64,000 nucleotides of DNA, from the NCBI GenBank assembly GCA_905221605.1, contig CAJNDS010002110.1, forward strand, positions 423,001-487,000, written 5' to 3'. Made by a program: the position numbers and the translations under genes. Source of the stretch: Symbiodinium natans (lineage: Eukaryota; Sar; Dinophyceae; Suessiales; Symbiodiniaceae). Positions 1 through 10,419 of this stretch are shown in pieces; position 1 is the stretch's first letter; each line of letters begins with the position of its first letter. The notes beneath the pieces are model-generated. The model was not told the origin of the DNA. It ran no database searches and was given only the letters and a program-made list of their open reading frames with translations.

Positions 1-184
1 TTTAGGGTTTAGGGTTTAGGGTTTAGGGTTTAGGGTTTAGGGTTTAGGGTTTAGGGTTTAGGGTTTAGGGTTTAGGGTTTAGGGTTTAGGGTTTAGGGTT
101 TAGGGTTTAGGGTTTAGGGTTTAGGGTTTAGGGTTTAGGGTTTAGGGTTTAGGGTTTAGGGTTTAGGGTTTAGGGTTTAGGGTT
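1..184 (+). repeat. TTTAGGG array, 26 units, at window edge
   Basis: Perfect heptamers starting at base 1. At a true left chromosome end the plus strand would read CCCTAAA, so the orientation is wrong for a terminal telomere and the array probably continues outside the window. Confidence 0.95.
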
Positions 185-463
185 TAAAACTTGGACCCCT
201 AAGGATGTACATATGCTCCTGATACTTGAAAAAAGGTCCCCAAACCCCGGGTTCAAGGCAGAAGCCCAGCATCTGAACTGAGATCGATGGGCACTCTGCT
301 ACAGAACTCCAGAACCCTGGTTTAGGGTTTAGGGTTTAGGGTTTAGGGTTTACAGAACATCCTTTTGCCAGTGCATGTAGACGGTCCAGTACCCCCCTGC
401 CCCCACCCCACCCGCCACATCAGACGACGAGGACACCCTAAACCCTGAACCCTACAAACCCTA
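185..463. other. Unique island between arrays, no firm gene
   Basis: Contains a telomere-like tract (321-350). The minus strand has the short open frame VLDRLHALAKGCSV near 355-400. Nothing else supported. Confidence 0.5.
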
Positions 464-547
464 CTAGGCTTCCCAGTAACCAAGGCTTAAATAGGGATTA
501 GGGTTTAGGGTTCAAAAAGGGAATAAGGGTACTACTGGGCATCCTAG
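464..547. mobile_element. Element B copy with telomere-like core
   Basis: CTAGGCTTCCCAGTAACC...TACTGGGCATCCTAG; the interior is replaced by GGGATTAGGGTTTAGGG. Flanks agree at 10 of 13 bases, a possible old duplication. Confidence 0.78.
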
Positions 548-1052
548 CCTATAAGCCCTTTTGAACCCGCGCTCTCTGAGGCGCCAACACTGAGCCCCTA
601 AACCCTAAACCCTAAACCCTACACCCTAAACCCTAAACCCTAAACCCTAAACCCTATCATGCCTCAAGGAAAGAGTGCGGCTCAAGCAACAACCCACGGA
701 TGGCCCTTCCAAGCATCTGAAAAAAATATGCCCAAATATAATCCTCTCAAACCCAATGAGGGGAAATATGGCATGTCCCAACCCTAAACCCTAAACCCCA
801 AACCCTAAACCCCTAAACCCTAAACCCCCTAAACCCTAAACCCCCAGACCCCTAGGCAGCGAGTTCGGAGTGTGGCGTCTGCATGGCTACGCTGAGGGGG
901 GCCCCAGCTCAGGCGTCCTAGGGGTGCGCTGATGAGGAAAACAAACGGGCAGGACCTGAAATGGGTTAGGGTTTAGGGCTTAGGGCTTTTAGGGCTTAGG
1001 CTATTTAGGGTTTCGGGTTTAGGGTTTAGGGTTTAGGGCTTAGGGCGAGGCA

Positions 1053-1124
1053 TCAGTTGCAACAAGCCACGTAGAAGTCGTGCTGCCGCTGCAGGGCATC
1101 CACCAATCGCGTCTTGGTAACCTG
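1053..1124 (-). CDS. Candidate terminal exon, first gene fragment
   Basis: 24 codons: QVTKTRLVDALQRQHDFYVA then CCN and TGA. The acceptor side TGGCAG| shares CCTGGCAG with the 3' end of the island at 1610-1674, so the two could be adjacent exons. Family not recognised. Confidence 0.4.
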   Translation of the reverse strand, partial: QVTKTRLVDALQRQHDFYVACCN

Positions 1125-1196
1125 CTGCCAGGTGCGCTCGTGATCTTATGGTTCGTAGGGTTTAGGGTTTAGGGTTTAGGGTTTAGGGTCGTGGCT

Positions 1197-1426
1197 GGGA
1201 TGTTCCTCCTTATACTATCAGTCCTTAATCTAGGCTGCCCAGTAACCTAGGCTTAAAAAGGGTGCCCTTTTTTGCTGAAAGGGGTTTATAGGGGAACCTA
1301 AACCCCCAAAAAAGGGAATAAGGGTAGTACTGGGCATCCTAGCTATCAGTCCTTAATAGGGACGTTAATAGGGGGGTATATACTCTCATCCCTAGTCAGG
1401 ACTGTTCGTATAAGGGCGAACTGCCC
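1197..1426. mobile_element. Element E copy (host of B)
   Basis: GGGATGTTCCTCCTTATACTATCAGTCC...GGACTGTTCGTATAAGGGCGAACTGCCC. Confidence 0.75.
1230..1342. mobile_element. Element B inside element E, 15-bp target duplication
   Basis: Ends CTAGGCTGCCCAGTA...TACTGGGCATCCTAG. The host sequence CTATCAGTCCTTAAT is perfectly repeated at 1215-1229 and 1343-1357. Confidence 0.9.
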
Positions 1427-1609
1427 AAGTGCGGGGTGAAACTGGAATCAAGCCTTGAAACCCTGATCTCTGTCCGGTTTAGGGTTTAGGGGTTTAAGGG
1501 GGGTTTAGAGGTTTTAGGGGTTTAGGGGTTTAGGGTTTTAGGGGTTTAGGGGTTTAGGGGCTTAGGGTTTAGGGGTTTAGGGTTTTAGGGGTTTAGGGTT
1601 TAGGGGTTT

Positions 1610-1674
1610 CTGCCAGGCGGCCGTGTCCATGTGTCGGATGTTGTCGCGCAAGATCTTGAGGATGGCCTCGCTTC
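1610..1674 (-). CDS. Candidate exon, first gene fragment
   Basis: Reads SEAILKILRDNIRHMDTAAW then Q, acceptor AACTGCAG|GA. The 3' border runs straight into CCCTAAA units with no GT/GC/GA, but CCTGGCAG is repeated at the next island. Confidence 0.4.
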
Positions 1675-1898
1675 CTGCAGTTTCTACAACCCTAAACCCC
1701 AAGCCCCAAGCCCCAAACCCTAGACCCTAAACCCTAAACCCTACTGTTTACTTGAGGGCCCCCCGGCGGAAGTGTTTTTTTCCTGACGTTGGCCCTGAGA
1801 ACCCCCCCCCCCCCCCCCCCAAAAAAAAAAAACGAAAGACGACGAACCCTACATCACCCTTATTAGGGAAGAGCGTGTCGCTTTTTTTAGGGGGAGGC

Positions 1899-2004
1899 TT
1901 CCGTAGCTGCTGAGTTCCTAAGCCCCAAAAAAGTGTACACTTTCAGTTCTATAGGGGATTATAGAACCCCAAAGAGTGCAAAGTGTGCTCACTCAGCTCC
2001 TAAG
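1899..2004. mobile_element. Element C copy, 5' end altered
   Basis: CCGTAGCTGCTGAGTTCC...CACTCAGCTCCTAAG with the conserved core AAGTGTACACTTTCAGTTC. Confidence 0.8.
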
Positions 2005-2030
2005 CTTCTGAAGCGAAAGGTAGGTTTAGG

Positions 2031-2209
2031 GTTTAGGGTTAAGGGTTTAGAGTTTAGGGTTTAGGGTTTAGGGTTTAGGGTTTAGGGTTTTAGGGTTTTA
2101 GGGTTTTAGGGTTTTAGGGTTTTAGGGTTTTAGGGTTTTAGGGTTTTAGGGTTTTAGGGTTGTAGGGTTTTAGGGTTTTAGGGTTTAGGGTTTAGGGTTT
2201 AGCGTTTAG
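2031..2209 (+). repeat. Mixed TTTAGGG / TTTTAGGG array
   Basis: Heptamers flank a block of about 13 octamers TTTTAGGG (2083-2180), the unit known from Chlamydomonas. Suggests a variant unit spread by slippage. Confidence 0.9.
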
Positions 2210-2533
2210 GGTAACTTTCTAGTACACTCGAAAGTTCATGAAGGCATACTACCTGCATGTACTGAAGGGCGACGAAGCGAACTAAAATAGGGAAGAACCT
2301 ACCAAAAAGCCAGTTCGGTAGATAATGAGTCGGATGACAACCTCAGTTATGACCAGTCAATATGAAGCCTCCAAGTAGTAGGGTCTGGGGCTTGCAACGA
2401 GAAAGGGGCGGGAGGGCAGAAATAAGGGGAGCGCATGCTGGCATGCGTCGACCCCAATCCCTCGATAGAGTCTACACTCCCTAAACCCTAAACCCTAGTT
2501 AAACCCTAAACCCTAAACCCTAAAACGGACCAT

Positions 2534-2750
2534 TTACGGAGAGATCTCCGTAGAGGGTGACCTCGGGGCGCAAAGCTCGAGTAGGGTTTCGACTTCTGGG
2601 TATTTTGGGTCTCGCGGATCGCAACTAGGGAAAGCATTCGCCGTCATCGCGGATTTTTTCTCCAGAAGAGGGCTTAGCATTTCATATGCGTAGGACGTCG
2701 CAAACTGCTGGGCTTGCACGGAAAGAAGGATCTTCGCAAGGGAGCAGCCC
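2534..2750 (-). CDS. Candidate exon, hypothetical
   Basis: One of the longer protein-like islands: AKILLSVQAQQFATSYAYEM, then about 50 more residues to a TAA. CC|GTAAATG is a donor-like alternative to the stop. The acceptor would be TTTAG|GGCTG, inside the telomere-like array. Confidence 0.42.
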
Positions 2751-2808
2751 TAAACCCTAAACCCTAAACCCTAAACCCTAAACCCTAAACCAGTCATGGC
2801 TTCACCCG

Positions 2809-3025
2809 GAAATGACAGGGTCCTCAAGGGACAGGGGGCTTCAAAGGGTATGTAGCCCAAGGTCCTGAAAGCTCCCGACGCCTCCCTAAGCTTAAGGTTT
2901 CCTAACCCTAAACCCTAAACCCTAAACCCTAAACCCTAAACCCTAAACCCTAAACCCTAAACCCTAAACCTTAAGGTTCCAGAGGCACCTCCCATGAAGC
3001 CCCCTCGCTTAAGGACCCCTCTAAT
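2809..3025. mobile_element. Element I split by a CCCTAAA tract with target duplication
   Basis: The tract 2903-2970 sits between CTTAAGGTTTCC (2891-2902) and CTTAAGGTTCC (2970-2980). Confidence 0.7.
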
Positions 3026-3111
3026 GAAAACAGCATCCCACCGAACACCACGGAAAGCTGGCCAGGAAACCTCAAGGAATCCCTAAGACCTAAACCCTAA
3101 ACCCTAAACCC

Positions 3112-3305
3112 CATGTTCCATGCAAAGCCGGCCTGCTAGCGCCAAGAACTGTGGCAAGTCCACTTCCGAGCAGTTTAGCACGTAGAGTAGGTCTTCGGGC
3201 GGGTCCCTCAGTGGCGAAGGGCTTCGTAGCGAGTCAGGGGTCGGGGTGCAAGGCGCCCCGCAGATAGTCGGGCTCCATGTGTTCCAGCAACTGAGGCTAG
3301 TATGC
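3112..3305 (-). CDS. Candidate exon region, hypothetical
   Basis: Two protein-like frames, LLEHMEPDYLRGALHPDP near the 5' side and DPPEDLLYVLNCSEVDLPQF further on, differ by one base. Either an intron or a frameshift separates them. Confidence 0.35.
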
Positions 3306-3741
3306 TAACCCAAACCCTTAACCCTAAACCCTTAACCCTTAGCCCTAAACTCTAAACCCTAAACCCGAATCATACGGAACACAAATGTGGCGAAGGGGCT
3401 AGGCCCACAACTTTCTCCCCCTGTCAACTACTAACTACTCTTTGCTTAAAAAACCCTCCCCCCCAAAAAAAAGAAAAAGAGTATTCTCCGTATAAGGGCA
3501 ATATAGGCATTGTGATTTTGTATCTTCTGAAGGGTTACAAATAGCTTAGGGGTCTGGGGTAGCCTGATCAGGCCAGTTTGGGGGGAATGCAGGTTGGATT
3601 TCATAACCCTAAACCCTAAACCCTAAACCCTAACCCTACGATTTGAATCCAAAACTCTCAGCCCGAACCCTCAGTTTGCATCCTGTGAGGAACTTTCGGT
3701 CCACGAATCTCCGGGCAGATGAAACCCTAAACCCTAAACCC

Positions 3742-3868
3742 TACTTGAAGGTTCATGGTACTTATTAACCGATTATTACTGTACTTGTAACCCCCTTATA
3801 AGCCCCTTAAGTGCCCTCAGATGATTATAAGTACAGTTGTAACTGCAAGTAACATGAACCTCCAAGTA
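3742..3868. mobile_element. Element G
   Basis: TACTTGAAGGTTCATGGTACTT...AAGTAACATGAACCTCCAAGTA. A second copy with a telomere-like insert is at 60809-60948 and a half copy at 35669-35700. Confidence 0.78.
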
Positions 3869-4132
3869 AATATTAAACCGTACAACCCTATGTTCTTCAA
3901 CCCTCGACCCCCATGTGCTCAAGTTTATGTGGGACTACGCAAACAAACCCCCCCCCCTCCCCCCCCGTGCCCCCCACCGCCCCTTCACTAGCGCAAGTAG
4001 CTCAAAGGCTGGTGCCTTGGGGGTCCAAGCAACCCCCCGCCCCGCAGTTCTCAACCCCAAGTCGTCACCCTAAACCCTAAACCCTAAACCCAAAACCCTA
4101 AACCCTAAACCCTAACCCTAAACCCATTTCAG

Positions 4133-4205
4133 CTCCGATGCTTTGGATCCGTCCGATGGCAGCAGGCCTCGAGAGCCTGAAGCACCTGACGCGACACCCC
4201 CGAAA
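4133..4205 (+). CDS. Candidate exon, hypothetical
   Basis: CCCATTTCAG|CT then PMLWIRPMAAGLESLKHLTR. Acceptor directly behind a CCCTAAA array. No clear donor. Confidence 0.33.
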
Positions 4206-4547
4206 CTTCCTAAACCCCGAAGCCCTCAACCCTTTTAGGGTTTAGGGTTTCGGGTTTAGGGGTATTGGGGTTTAGGGTTTAGGGGTATTGGAGGTTTCAA
4301 AAAAAGTGGGCAACAAATGGGCGGGGTTGGGGCCTGCCCCCGAATGGCGCCTCGTCCCTATCCCGAGCTTTGGGACCCGCCAAACAACGAAAACAAACAA
4401 CTCCCACACACCCCAAGCTTCAAACCGTCACCTCCAATTGGCCCGACACCCCAAGCCCCCCACCTCCTCTTCCAGCCAATGCATTCGCCCGGTGAGGACC
4501 TCCTGCAGACGGCCTTCAACGCGCAGCGCGAAATTTAGGGTTTCGGG

Positions 4548-4824
4548 TTTAGGGGTTTAGGGTTTAGGGTTTAGGGTTTAGGGTTTAGGGTTTAGGGTTT
4601 AGGGTTTAGGGTTTAGGGTTTAGGGTTTAGGGTGGTTTAATTCGGGGAGCCTGTGTCTTTTCAGGCTTAAGTTTTGGGGGTTATAGGCCCTAAACCCTTC
4701 AGCTGCCAAGGCTTCGGAAGAGGAGGTTTAGGGTTTAGGGTTTAGGGTTTAGGGTTTAGGGTTTAGGGTTTAGGGTTTAGGGTTTAGGGTTTAGGGTTTA
4801 GGGTTTAGGGTTTAGGGTTTAGGG
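4548..4824 (+). repeat. Two TTTAGGG arrays (4548-4633, 4727-4824)
   Basis: About 12 and 14 heptamers separated by 93 bp of unique sequence. Confidence 0.93.
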
Positions 4825-5308
4825 TGCCTTTTGTTTTGTAACTAACAGAAGACCTGATAGGACCGGCAGTGCAACCCACGGTTCTGCAGAGCTGTTCTTG
4901 AATGTCGCTACCCACCAATATTAAATAGCCCCCGCATATACTCTAGTATAACGATAAAATCGGAGTATGTCATCATGGGGGGGGGTTTACGAATACTAGG
5001 GACTGTGCCGGCTAAGGTTGGCCCTAAACTAGGGGATAGGATTAGGGGGGACCCTTGTGGATATAGACCTCTGAATAAGGTCCCTGTTTAAGAGAGCCAG
5101 AAGAGGGTTCAGAAGGGCTCCCTTTTAAGGGTCCCCCTTATCCTACCTAGGATAACCATAAACCTAAATTAACTCTAAACCCTAAGCCCACCCTCAAGTG
5201 CAGCGTCCAGGATCGGGGCTTGATGTTTGTGAGCCCTTACGACAGAGGAATGGAGCCCACGTGAACCGCACACAAGCCTCTGTGTCAAGGAAGCTTCCGT
5301 CCTGACCT

Positions 5309-5382
5309 CCCTAAACCCTAAACCCTAAACCCTAAACCCTAAACCCTAAACCCTAAACCCTAAACCCTAAACCCTAAACCCT
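5309..5382 (-). repeat. CCCTAAA array
   Basis: About 10 perfect heptamers in C-rich orientation. Confidence 0.93.
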
Positions 5383-5688
5383 ATAATTCACACCAGTCTC
5401 ATCACTAAGGCATAAGCCAAGCTCAGTGAGGCCCCCTACAATCTCCTACTGGTTTCGGGCTGATTCCGTAGAGACGAAACCTCAACCGTGAGCCCTCCTG
5501 AGACCTAAGCCCTACAATCAGAAACCCTATAACCCTTAAAACCCTAAGACCCTAAACCCTGAAACTCTAAACCCTTGATAGATGCCGAAAACCCACACCC
5601 GGCCCCCCCGAAAAGCCCTAAACCCTAAACCCTGAACCCTATAAACCCTAAACCCGAAACCCTGGACTTTTAACCCTAACATGCAGGC

Positions 5689-5742
5689 GGCGCCTGCCAG
5701 GCGCTGGAGCTGTCCGGAGGACGTGCTCCTGGCCGCGGAGGT
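5689..5742 (+). CDS. Candidate exon, hypothetical
   Basis: ACATGCAG|G ... GCGGAG|GTGGTTTAGGG. Frame APARRWSCPEDVLLAAEVV. Splice-like on both sides; the donor lies in the telomere-like unit. Confidence 0.33.
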
Positions 5743-6965
5743 GGTTTAGGGTTTAGGGTTTAGGGTTTGGGTTTTCTTCTTTTGCCGCCAGCAGGCTTAG
5801 GATTTAGGGTTTAGGGTCGAGAGTTTGTTTAGGGAGGGGGAGAGGGGTTCAAGGGGAGTATGTATCCCAAGGGTCCCTGATACTCCCCACTATTCCCCAA
5901 GGCTCCCGAAGTTTTTCTCAGGTTGCGTTAGGTACCATGAACCCCCCTCTTCTAGGAACCCTATAATACTCGTATGTTGCATTATGACAGCTTTCGGGCT
6001 ATCCAAAAACCCTAAAACGCTAAACCCTAAACCCTTTGAGGGCTTCGGGGTTTTAGGCCTAGAGGGTTTAGAGAAGCGCCGCGCTGGCAGTGTCGTGGGC
6101 TACCTCCAGCGCTTCAACCCCCTAAGTCTTTGTCTCGAAGTCCCTGAACCCTAAACCCTAAACCCTAAACCCTAAACCCTAAACCCTGGAAGCCCCGTAC
6201 CCCAAGCAGGCCTTCGGGTTTAGGGTCTAGGGCTCAGCCCAAAACCCTCAATGTCCTAAGCCCCCAAAACCCTCAACCCTGAGACTCTGTAGAGTGGAGC
6301 CGTCGCTTGCCCTAAGTCCAAACCCCCCAAACCCCCCCAACAAACAACCTGAACTCCCCGAGCCCTATTCATTTAGAGTTTAGGGTCTAGGGTTTGTGGT
6401 TGGGGGTGTAGGGTTTAGGGTCTAGGGCTTCGGATTCCCCTGTAAGCCCTTCTTCTTGTGGGCCTCACTGACTCCTTGCTGCTCTCTGGAATTGTGCCCG
6501 TTTTCCCATCCGAATCCCCAAACCCTAAACGCTAAGCCCAAATGGGTGCTTCGAGACCGTCCGAGTGACGGTTCGCATAACCCCAAACCCTAAACCCTAA
6601 ACCCTAAACCCTAAACCCTAAACCCCAAACATTCCAAACCCAAATTCATGAGAGGATCGAGGCTCCATGCATGCCCAAACCACCATCCCCTTCCTTCAGG
6701 ACTCCTTAAATCGCGCGGGGATCCCGAGCACACCTTCAAGAACCCACACCCAGAGACAGGGCCCTTACAGGATACCTGTAAGGGGTAGGAAATAAGGAGT
6801 TTGGGTAGGGGGGTTCCAAAGGAGGCAAGTGCCCCGAAACCCTAAACCCTAAACACCCTAAACCCTAACCCTAAACCCTAAACCCTACACCCTACACCCT
6901 AAACCCTAAACTCTGACCCTAAACCCTAAACCCCAAAACCCCAAACCCGACAGAAATGAATTCAG

Positions 6966-7160
6966 CTCTCTCCTTTGGCTGATCAGATTCTGGATGCCTG
7001 GGCCCCCGACTCTGCTTGCGTGTTTGGGGTTTGGGGTTTGGGGTTTAGGGTTTCGCCACCCGCACTGCGCGCACACGTGCACCCGCTCCGCAGGGTTAAG
7101 TCGAGGTTACCTGGACACGTTTCCTTGAACGTGCCACGAACAAACGGGTCGGACTGGTAG
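6966..7160 (+). CDS. Candidate two-exon fragment with telomere-like 72-bp intron
   Basis: Exon 6966-7021 (ATTCAG|CTC..., LSPLADQILDAWAPDSAC) and exon 7094-7160 (CCGCAG|G, VKSRLPGHVSLNVPRTNGSD) join in frame across 7022-7093. That stretch starts GTTTGGGGTTTGGGG and ends CGCAG. The frame is also open through the intron, so splicing is not proven. Confidence 0.38.
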   Translation, partial: LSPLADQILDAWAPDSACVFGVWGLGFRVSPPALRAHVHPLRRVKSRLPGHVSLNVPRTNGSDW

Positions 7161-7380
7161 GTCCCCTTCAGGTGAAGGTCTGTGTCATTAACTGGGGTTT
7201 GGGGTTTAGGGTTTAAGGGGGCATGGTTGGTTTAGGGTTTCAGGGTTTTAAGGTTTTAGGGAGTCAGGGTTTTAGCGTAGAGTGTTGTTTATAGTCTTTC
7301 CTGGGGAAAGGTTCGGGATGTTCAGCTTTGCGGATTATGGTTTAGGCCAGTTTGGGCGTTTTGTTTTTTTGCTTTTTTTT

Positions 7381-7411
<31 letters not shown>

Positions 7412-7746
7412 GGGCGGGGCTTAGGAATAGGCTTGGGATACCGGACAAGTTAACGATGCAAAGGCGAAAAGGCTCAACCTCAGTCCGGTCTTCGTCAGGC
7501 ATGAAAAACTCGAACCCAAGAGGAACCTACTGCCTGCTTAAGAGCCCCAAAAGAATAGAAAAATACTAATCCCTATATTAAAACTATTTAAAAAATCTTT
7601 TCGGGGTTCTTAAGCAATTACTAGTAACCCAGCAATAACAAGGCGTACCCTTTTGGCTCACAAGAAGGGCTTGCTTAATGAGAGGGAATACAGTCCGACT
7701 CTGGGTCCTAGAGAACATGTAACCCTTCTTGGCTTACAGGGGGTTT

Positions 7747-7925
7747 GAGGCGAGCCCTAAAACCCCTAAAACCCTCAAACCCTAAAGCCCAAAAACCCTA
7801 AAACCCTGAAACCCTAAAACCCTGAAACCCTAAAGCCCGAAAACCCTAAACCCCTAAAACCCTAAAATCCTAAAACCCTAAAACCCTAAAACCCTAAAAC
7901 CCTAAAACCCTAAAACCCTAAGCCC
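7747..7925 (-). repeat. Degenerate CCCTAAAA octamer array
   Basis: CCCTAAAA, CCCTGAAA and CCCTAAAG units; the complement of the TTTTAGGG variant at 2.1 kb. Confidence 0.85.
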
Positions 7926-8186
7926 AAAGGGGTTCCCAACACCGAGAGCCTGCAGTCCAAAACCCAAACCCTAAAAGCCCAACAACGCGCTAAGCCCTGT
8001 AAGCCCTCTAAACCTCCTAAACCTTCTAAGCCCGCGAAACCCTCTAACCCCTTTACAACCCTCTAAACCCTCGACTCTCTAGCCTCTAAACCCTCTAAAC
8101 CCTAAACCCCAAACCCAAACCCTTAACCAAAAACCCTTAACCCAAAACCCCAAACCCTAAACCCCAAACCCCAAATCCCAAACGAC

Positions 8187-8275
8187 CGTTTCCCCGCCGA
8201 GCAGCAGTAGACTGTGAATCTCGCGGCACCCGTCTCTCCATAGGGCTTCTCCACCAGCATCTGGAGGTCCAGCTC
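8187..8275 (-). CDS. Candidate exon, hypothetical
   Basis: GAACAG|GAG to AAACG|GTCGTTTGGG. Reads ELDLQMLVEKPYGETGAARF. Good protein character; the donor leads into TTTGGGG units. Confidence 0.42.
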
Positions 8276-9051
8276 CTGTTCACTTCAGGTTTAGGGTTTA
8301 GGGTGTAGGGTTTCGGGTTTAGGGTTTAGGTCGGGTTGAGGGATCCTTTTTCGGCATCTGCAGGAAGTCTGGGGATGGCGGTAGTTTGGGAAACCCAAAC
8401 CCTTTTTTTCGGAGGCTTTGGGGTCGATTGGGCGGGAGTGGAGTAGGGTTTGGGGTTTTGGGGTTTAGGGCTCCGGGTTTAGGGAACAAACAACAATGTC
8501 CTTGACGAAGTACATTAACCCCAAAAAAGGGCATCCTGTCCCTTCTAGGCCCTGAGCCCCAGCCTCCAAGCGGCTTCGGGTTTAGGGTTTAGGGTTTAGG
8601 GTTTAGGGTTTAGGGTTTAGGGTTTAGGGGGTTTGGGGTTTAGCTTAGAGCGCGGGAAGGCGGAGTTTGGGGCTTTAGGTCGACCTTGGGGGTTTCCCGA
8701 GCCCTAACGAAACACTGCAATTGGGTTTAGGGTTTAGGGTTTAGGGTTTAGGGTTTAGGGTTTAGGGTTTAGGGTTTAGGGTTAGGGTTGGGTTTAGGTT
8801 TAGGGAGCCACTCATTGTGCCATGTCCAAAAATCGTACATGCCATGTAGCACGAAGTCGGAAGACTAGTATCTAAATGTTCTGCATAGGAAGTGCCCAAA
8901 ATAGGGATCCGCAAAAGACTCCAATATGAGGCTTACCAAGCGAACCCCCGAGAAGGGAGCCTACTTTTATACGTTTAGTCCTTTCGACATACTCAACTGA
9001 ACTTGGGCCACCCTCAGCCCTGAGCTTAGTTTGGGTTTGGGATTCACTTAC

Positions 9052-9274
9052 CTGTTTTGTTGCATGGTTTTCTTTAAGAGCAACTTTCGGGCACCTTCTG
9101 ACCACTATGAACAGAACCAACCGACAATCTGAACAAATGTTCAATAACAATCTGGGGCGAAGCGTGCGGGAAGGCTTCCAGGGGCCTACGCAAGCAGGCC
9201 TGGATGGACGATGCGAGACGCTCCGTCTGCGCGGAGGTGTGCGCCCAAATGCCGAACAGACTGAAGACCAGCAC
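9052..9274 (-). CDS. Candidate long exon with consensus donor
   Basis: Two overlapping frames: VLVFSLFGIWAHTSAQTERL to a TAA at 9074, and one that stays open to the perfect donor AACAG|GTAAGT. The upstream border shows a 20-bp duplication around a telomere-like tract (9263-9282 and 9370-9390). Confidence 0.4.
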
Positions 9275-9430
9275 CTCAACACGGGTTTTAGGGGGTTTTA
9301 GGGTTTTGGACCCTAAACCCTAAACCCTAAACTTTCAGGGTTTTAGGGCTGTAGGGGTTTTAGGGTTCCGAAGACCAGCACCTCAAACACCCAAAGATGA
9401 CACAACGTGTGCTTGAGGGAGGTCTGTCCC

Positions 9431-9534
9431 TGGGGGGGGGGGGGGGGGGGGGTTTAGGGTTTAGGGTTTAGGGTTTAGGGTTTAGGGTTTAGGGTTTAGG
9501 GTTTAGGGTTTAGGGTTTAGGGTTTAGGGTTTAG
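9431..9534 (+). repeat. G21 run followed by TTTAGGG array
   Basis: A homopolymer G run leads directly into about 11 heptamers. Confidence 0.9.
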
Positions 9535-9879
9535 GGGTAGGAAATCTCACTTTCCTTACTTTGTTTTATCCCTGGTACTCCTAGAGTCTTAGAGGCTGCA
9601 TAGAACCACATGTTGAAATAAACAAAGCGACTCCAAACACGTGTTTAAAGTAAACCTCTATGGGTTGCATAGGTTTTGCTACTAATATAGACCACTCAGC
9701 GCCCTGAAGTCCCCTTTTTGGATTCCGGAGCAGCGCGGGGTGCCAAAGCCATCATGTCTTGTGGTGTTATTGGCCTTTAGGGTTTTTAGGGGCTTTAGGG
9801 CTCTTGGGGCTTTTAGGGTTTTAGGGCTTTAGGGTTTTTAGGGTTTTTTTGGGGCTTTTTGGGGCTTTTAGGGTCTTGA

Positions 9880-9943
9880 TCCAGAGCCGAGCCGCGATTA
9901 TGACGTCCGCCAGGTTGCCGAAGACGGACTTGATCTCGCCCAG
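9880..9943 (-). CDS. Candidate exon, hypothetical
   Basis: CTGTTGCAG|CTG, LGEIKSVFGNLADVIIAARL. Vaguely like the SLEELVE..DDLA helix of gene P, so it may be a distal exon of gene Q. 3' border not visible. Confidence 0.35.
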
Positions 9944-10257
9944 CTGCAACAGCCTCCCATGCTAGCCCTAAACCCTAAACCCTAAACCCGAAACCCTCCC
10001 AAACCCCAAACCCTAAAGTGCTAGGGCCCCTTTGCAGGTTCGTGGGTAGTTAGAAGTAGGGTTTAGGGTTTAGGGTTTGGGGGTTTAGGGGTTTAGGGTT
10101 TAGGGGTTTCGGGGTTTAGGGGTTTAGGGTTTAGGGCTTAGGGTCTAGGGTTAGGGTTTGTACCGAAAATCAGCGAACAATCCTTTAACCCTGAAGCTTC
10201 TCCAAGCCTTCCCTGTGCGAGTCCTAGACCCGAACCTCCTCCAAACCCTAAACTTCC

Positions 10258-10333
10258 CGTTTAGGGTTTAGGGTTTAGGGTTTAGGGTTTAGGGTTTAGG
10301 GTTTAGGGTTTAGGGTTTAGGGTTTAGGGTTCA
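10258..10333 (+). repeat. TTTAGGG array
   Basis: About 10 heptamers between unique islands. Confidence 0.92.
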
Positions 10334-10371
10334 GGGTTGCAGACGTCCAGCTTACTTCCCTACGTTTTGAC

Positions 10372-10419
10372 CTTTCGCGGGTCCGCTTCTGGCCAGGCGA
10401 TGATAAGGGCCACATTGGA
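10372..10419 (-). CDS. Candidate exon, hypothetical
   Basis: GTTTTAG|TCC to CGAAAG|GTCAAA, 16 codons: SNVALIIAWPEADPRK. Both borders splice-like. Confidence 0.4.

Noticed and set aside
1-184. True chromosome end
   Set aside because: Repeat orientation is opposite to that of a left telomere.
7282-7569. Many open frames with repeated GLGFRV, LNPKP or VWGLGF peptides across the window
   Set aside because: These peptides are translations of degenerate TTTAGGG/CCCTAAA tracts and homopolymer runs, not genes.
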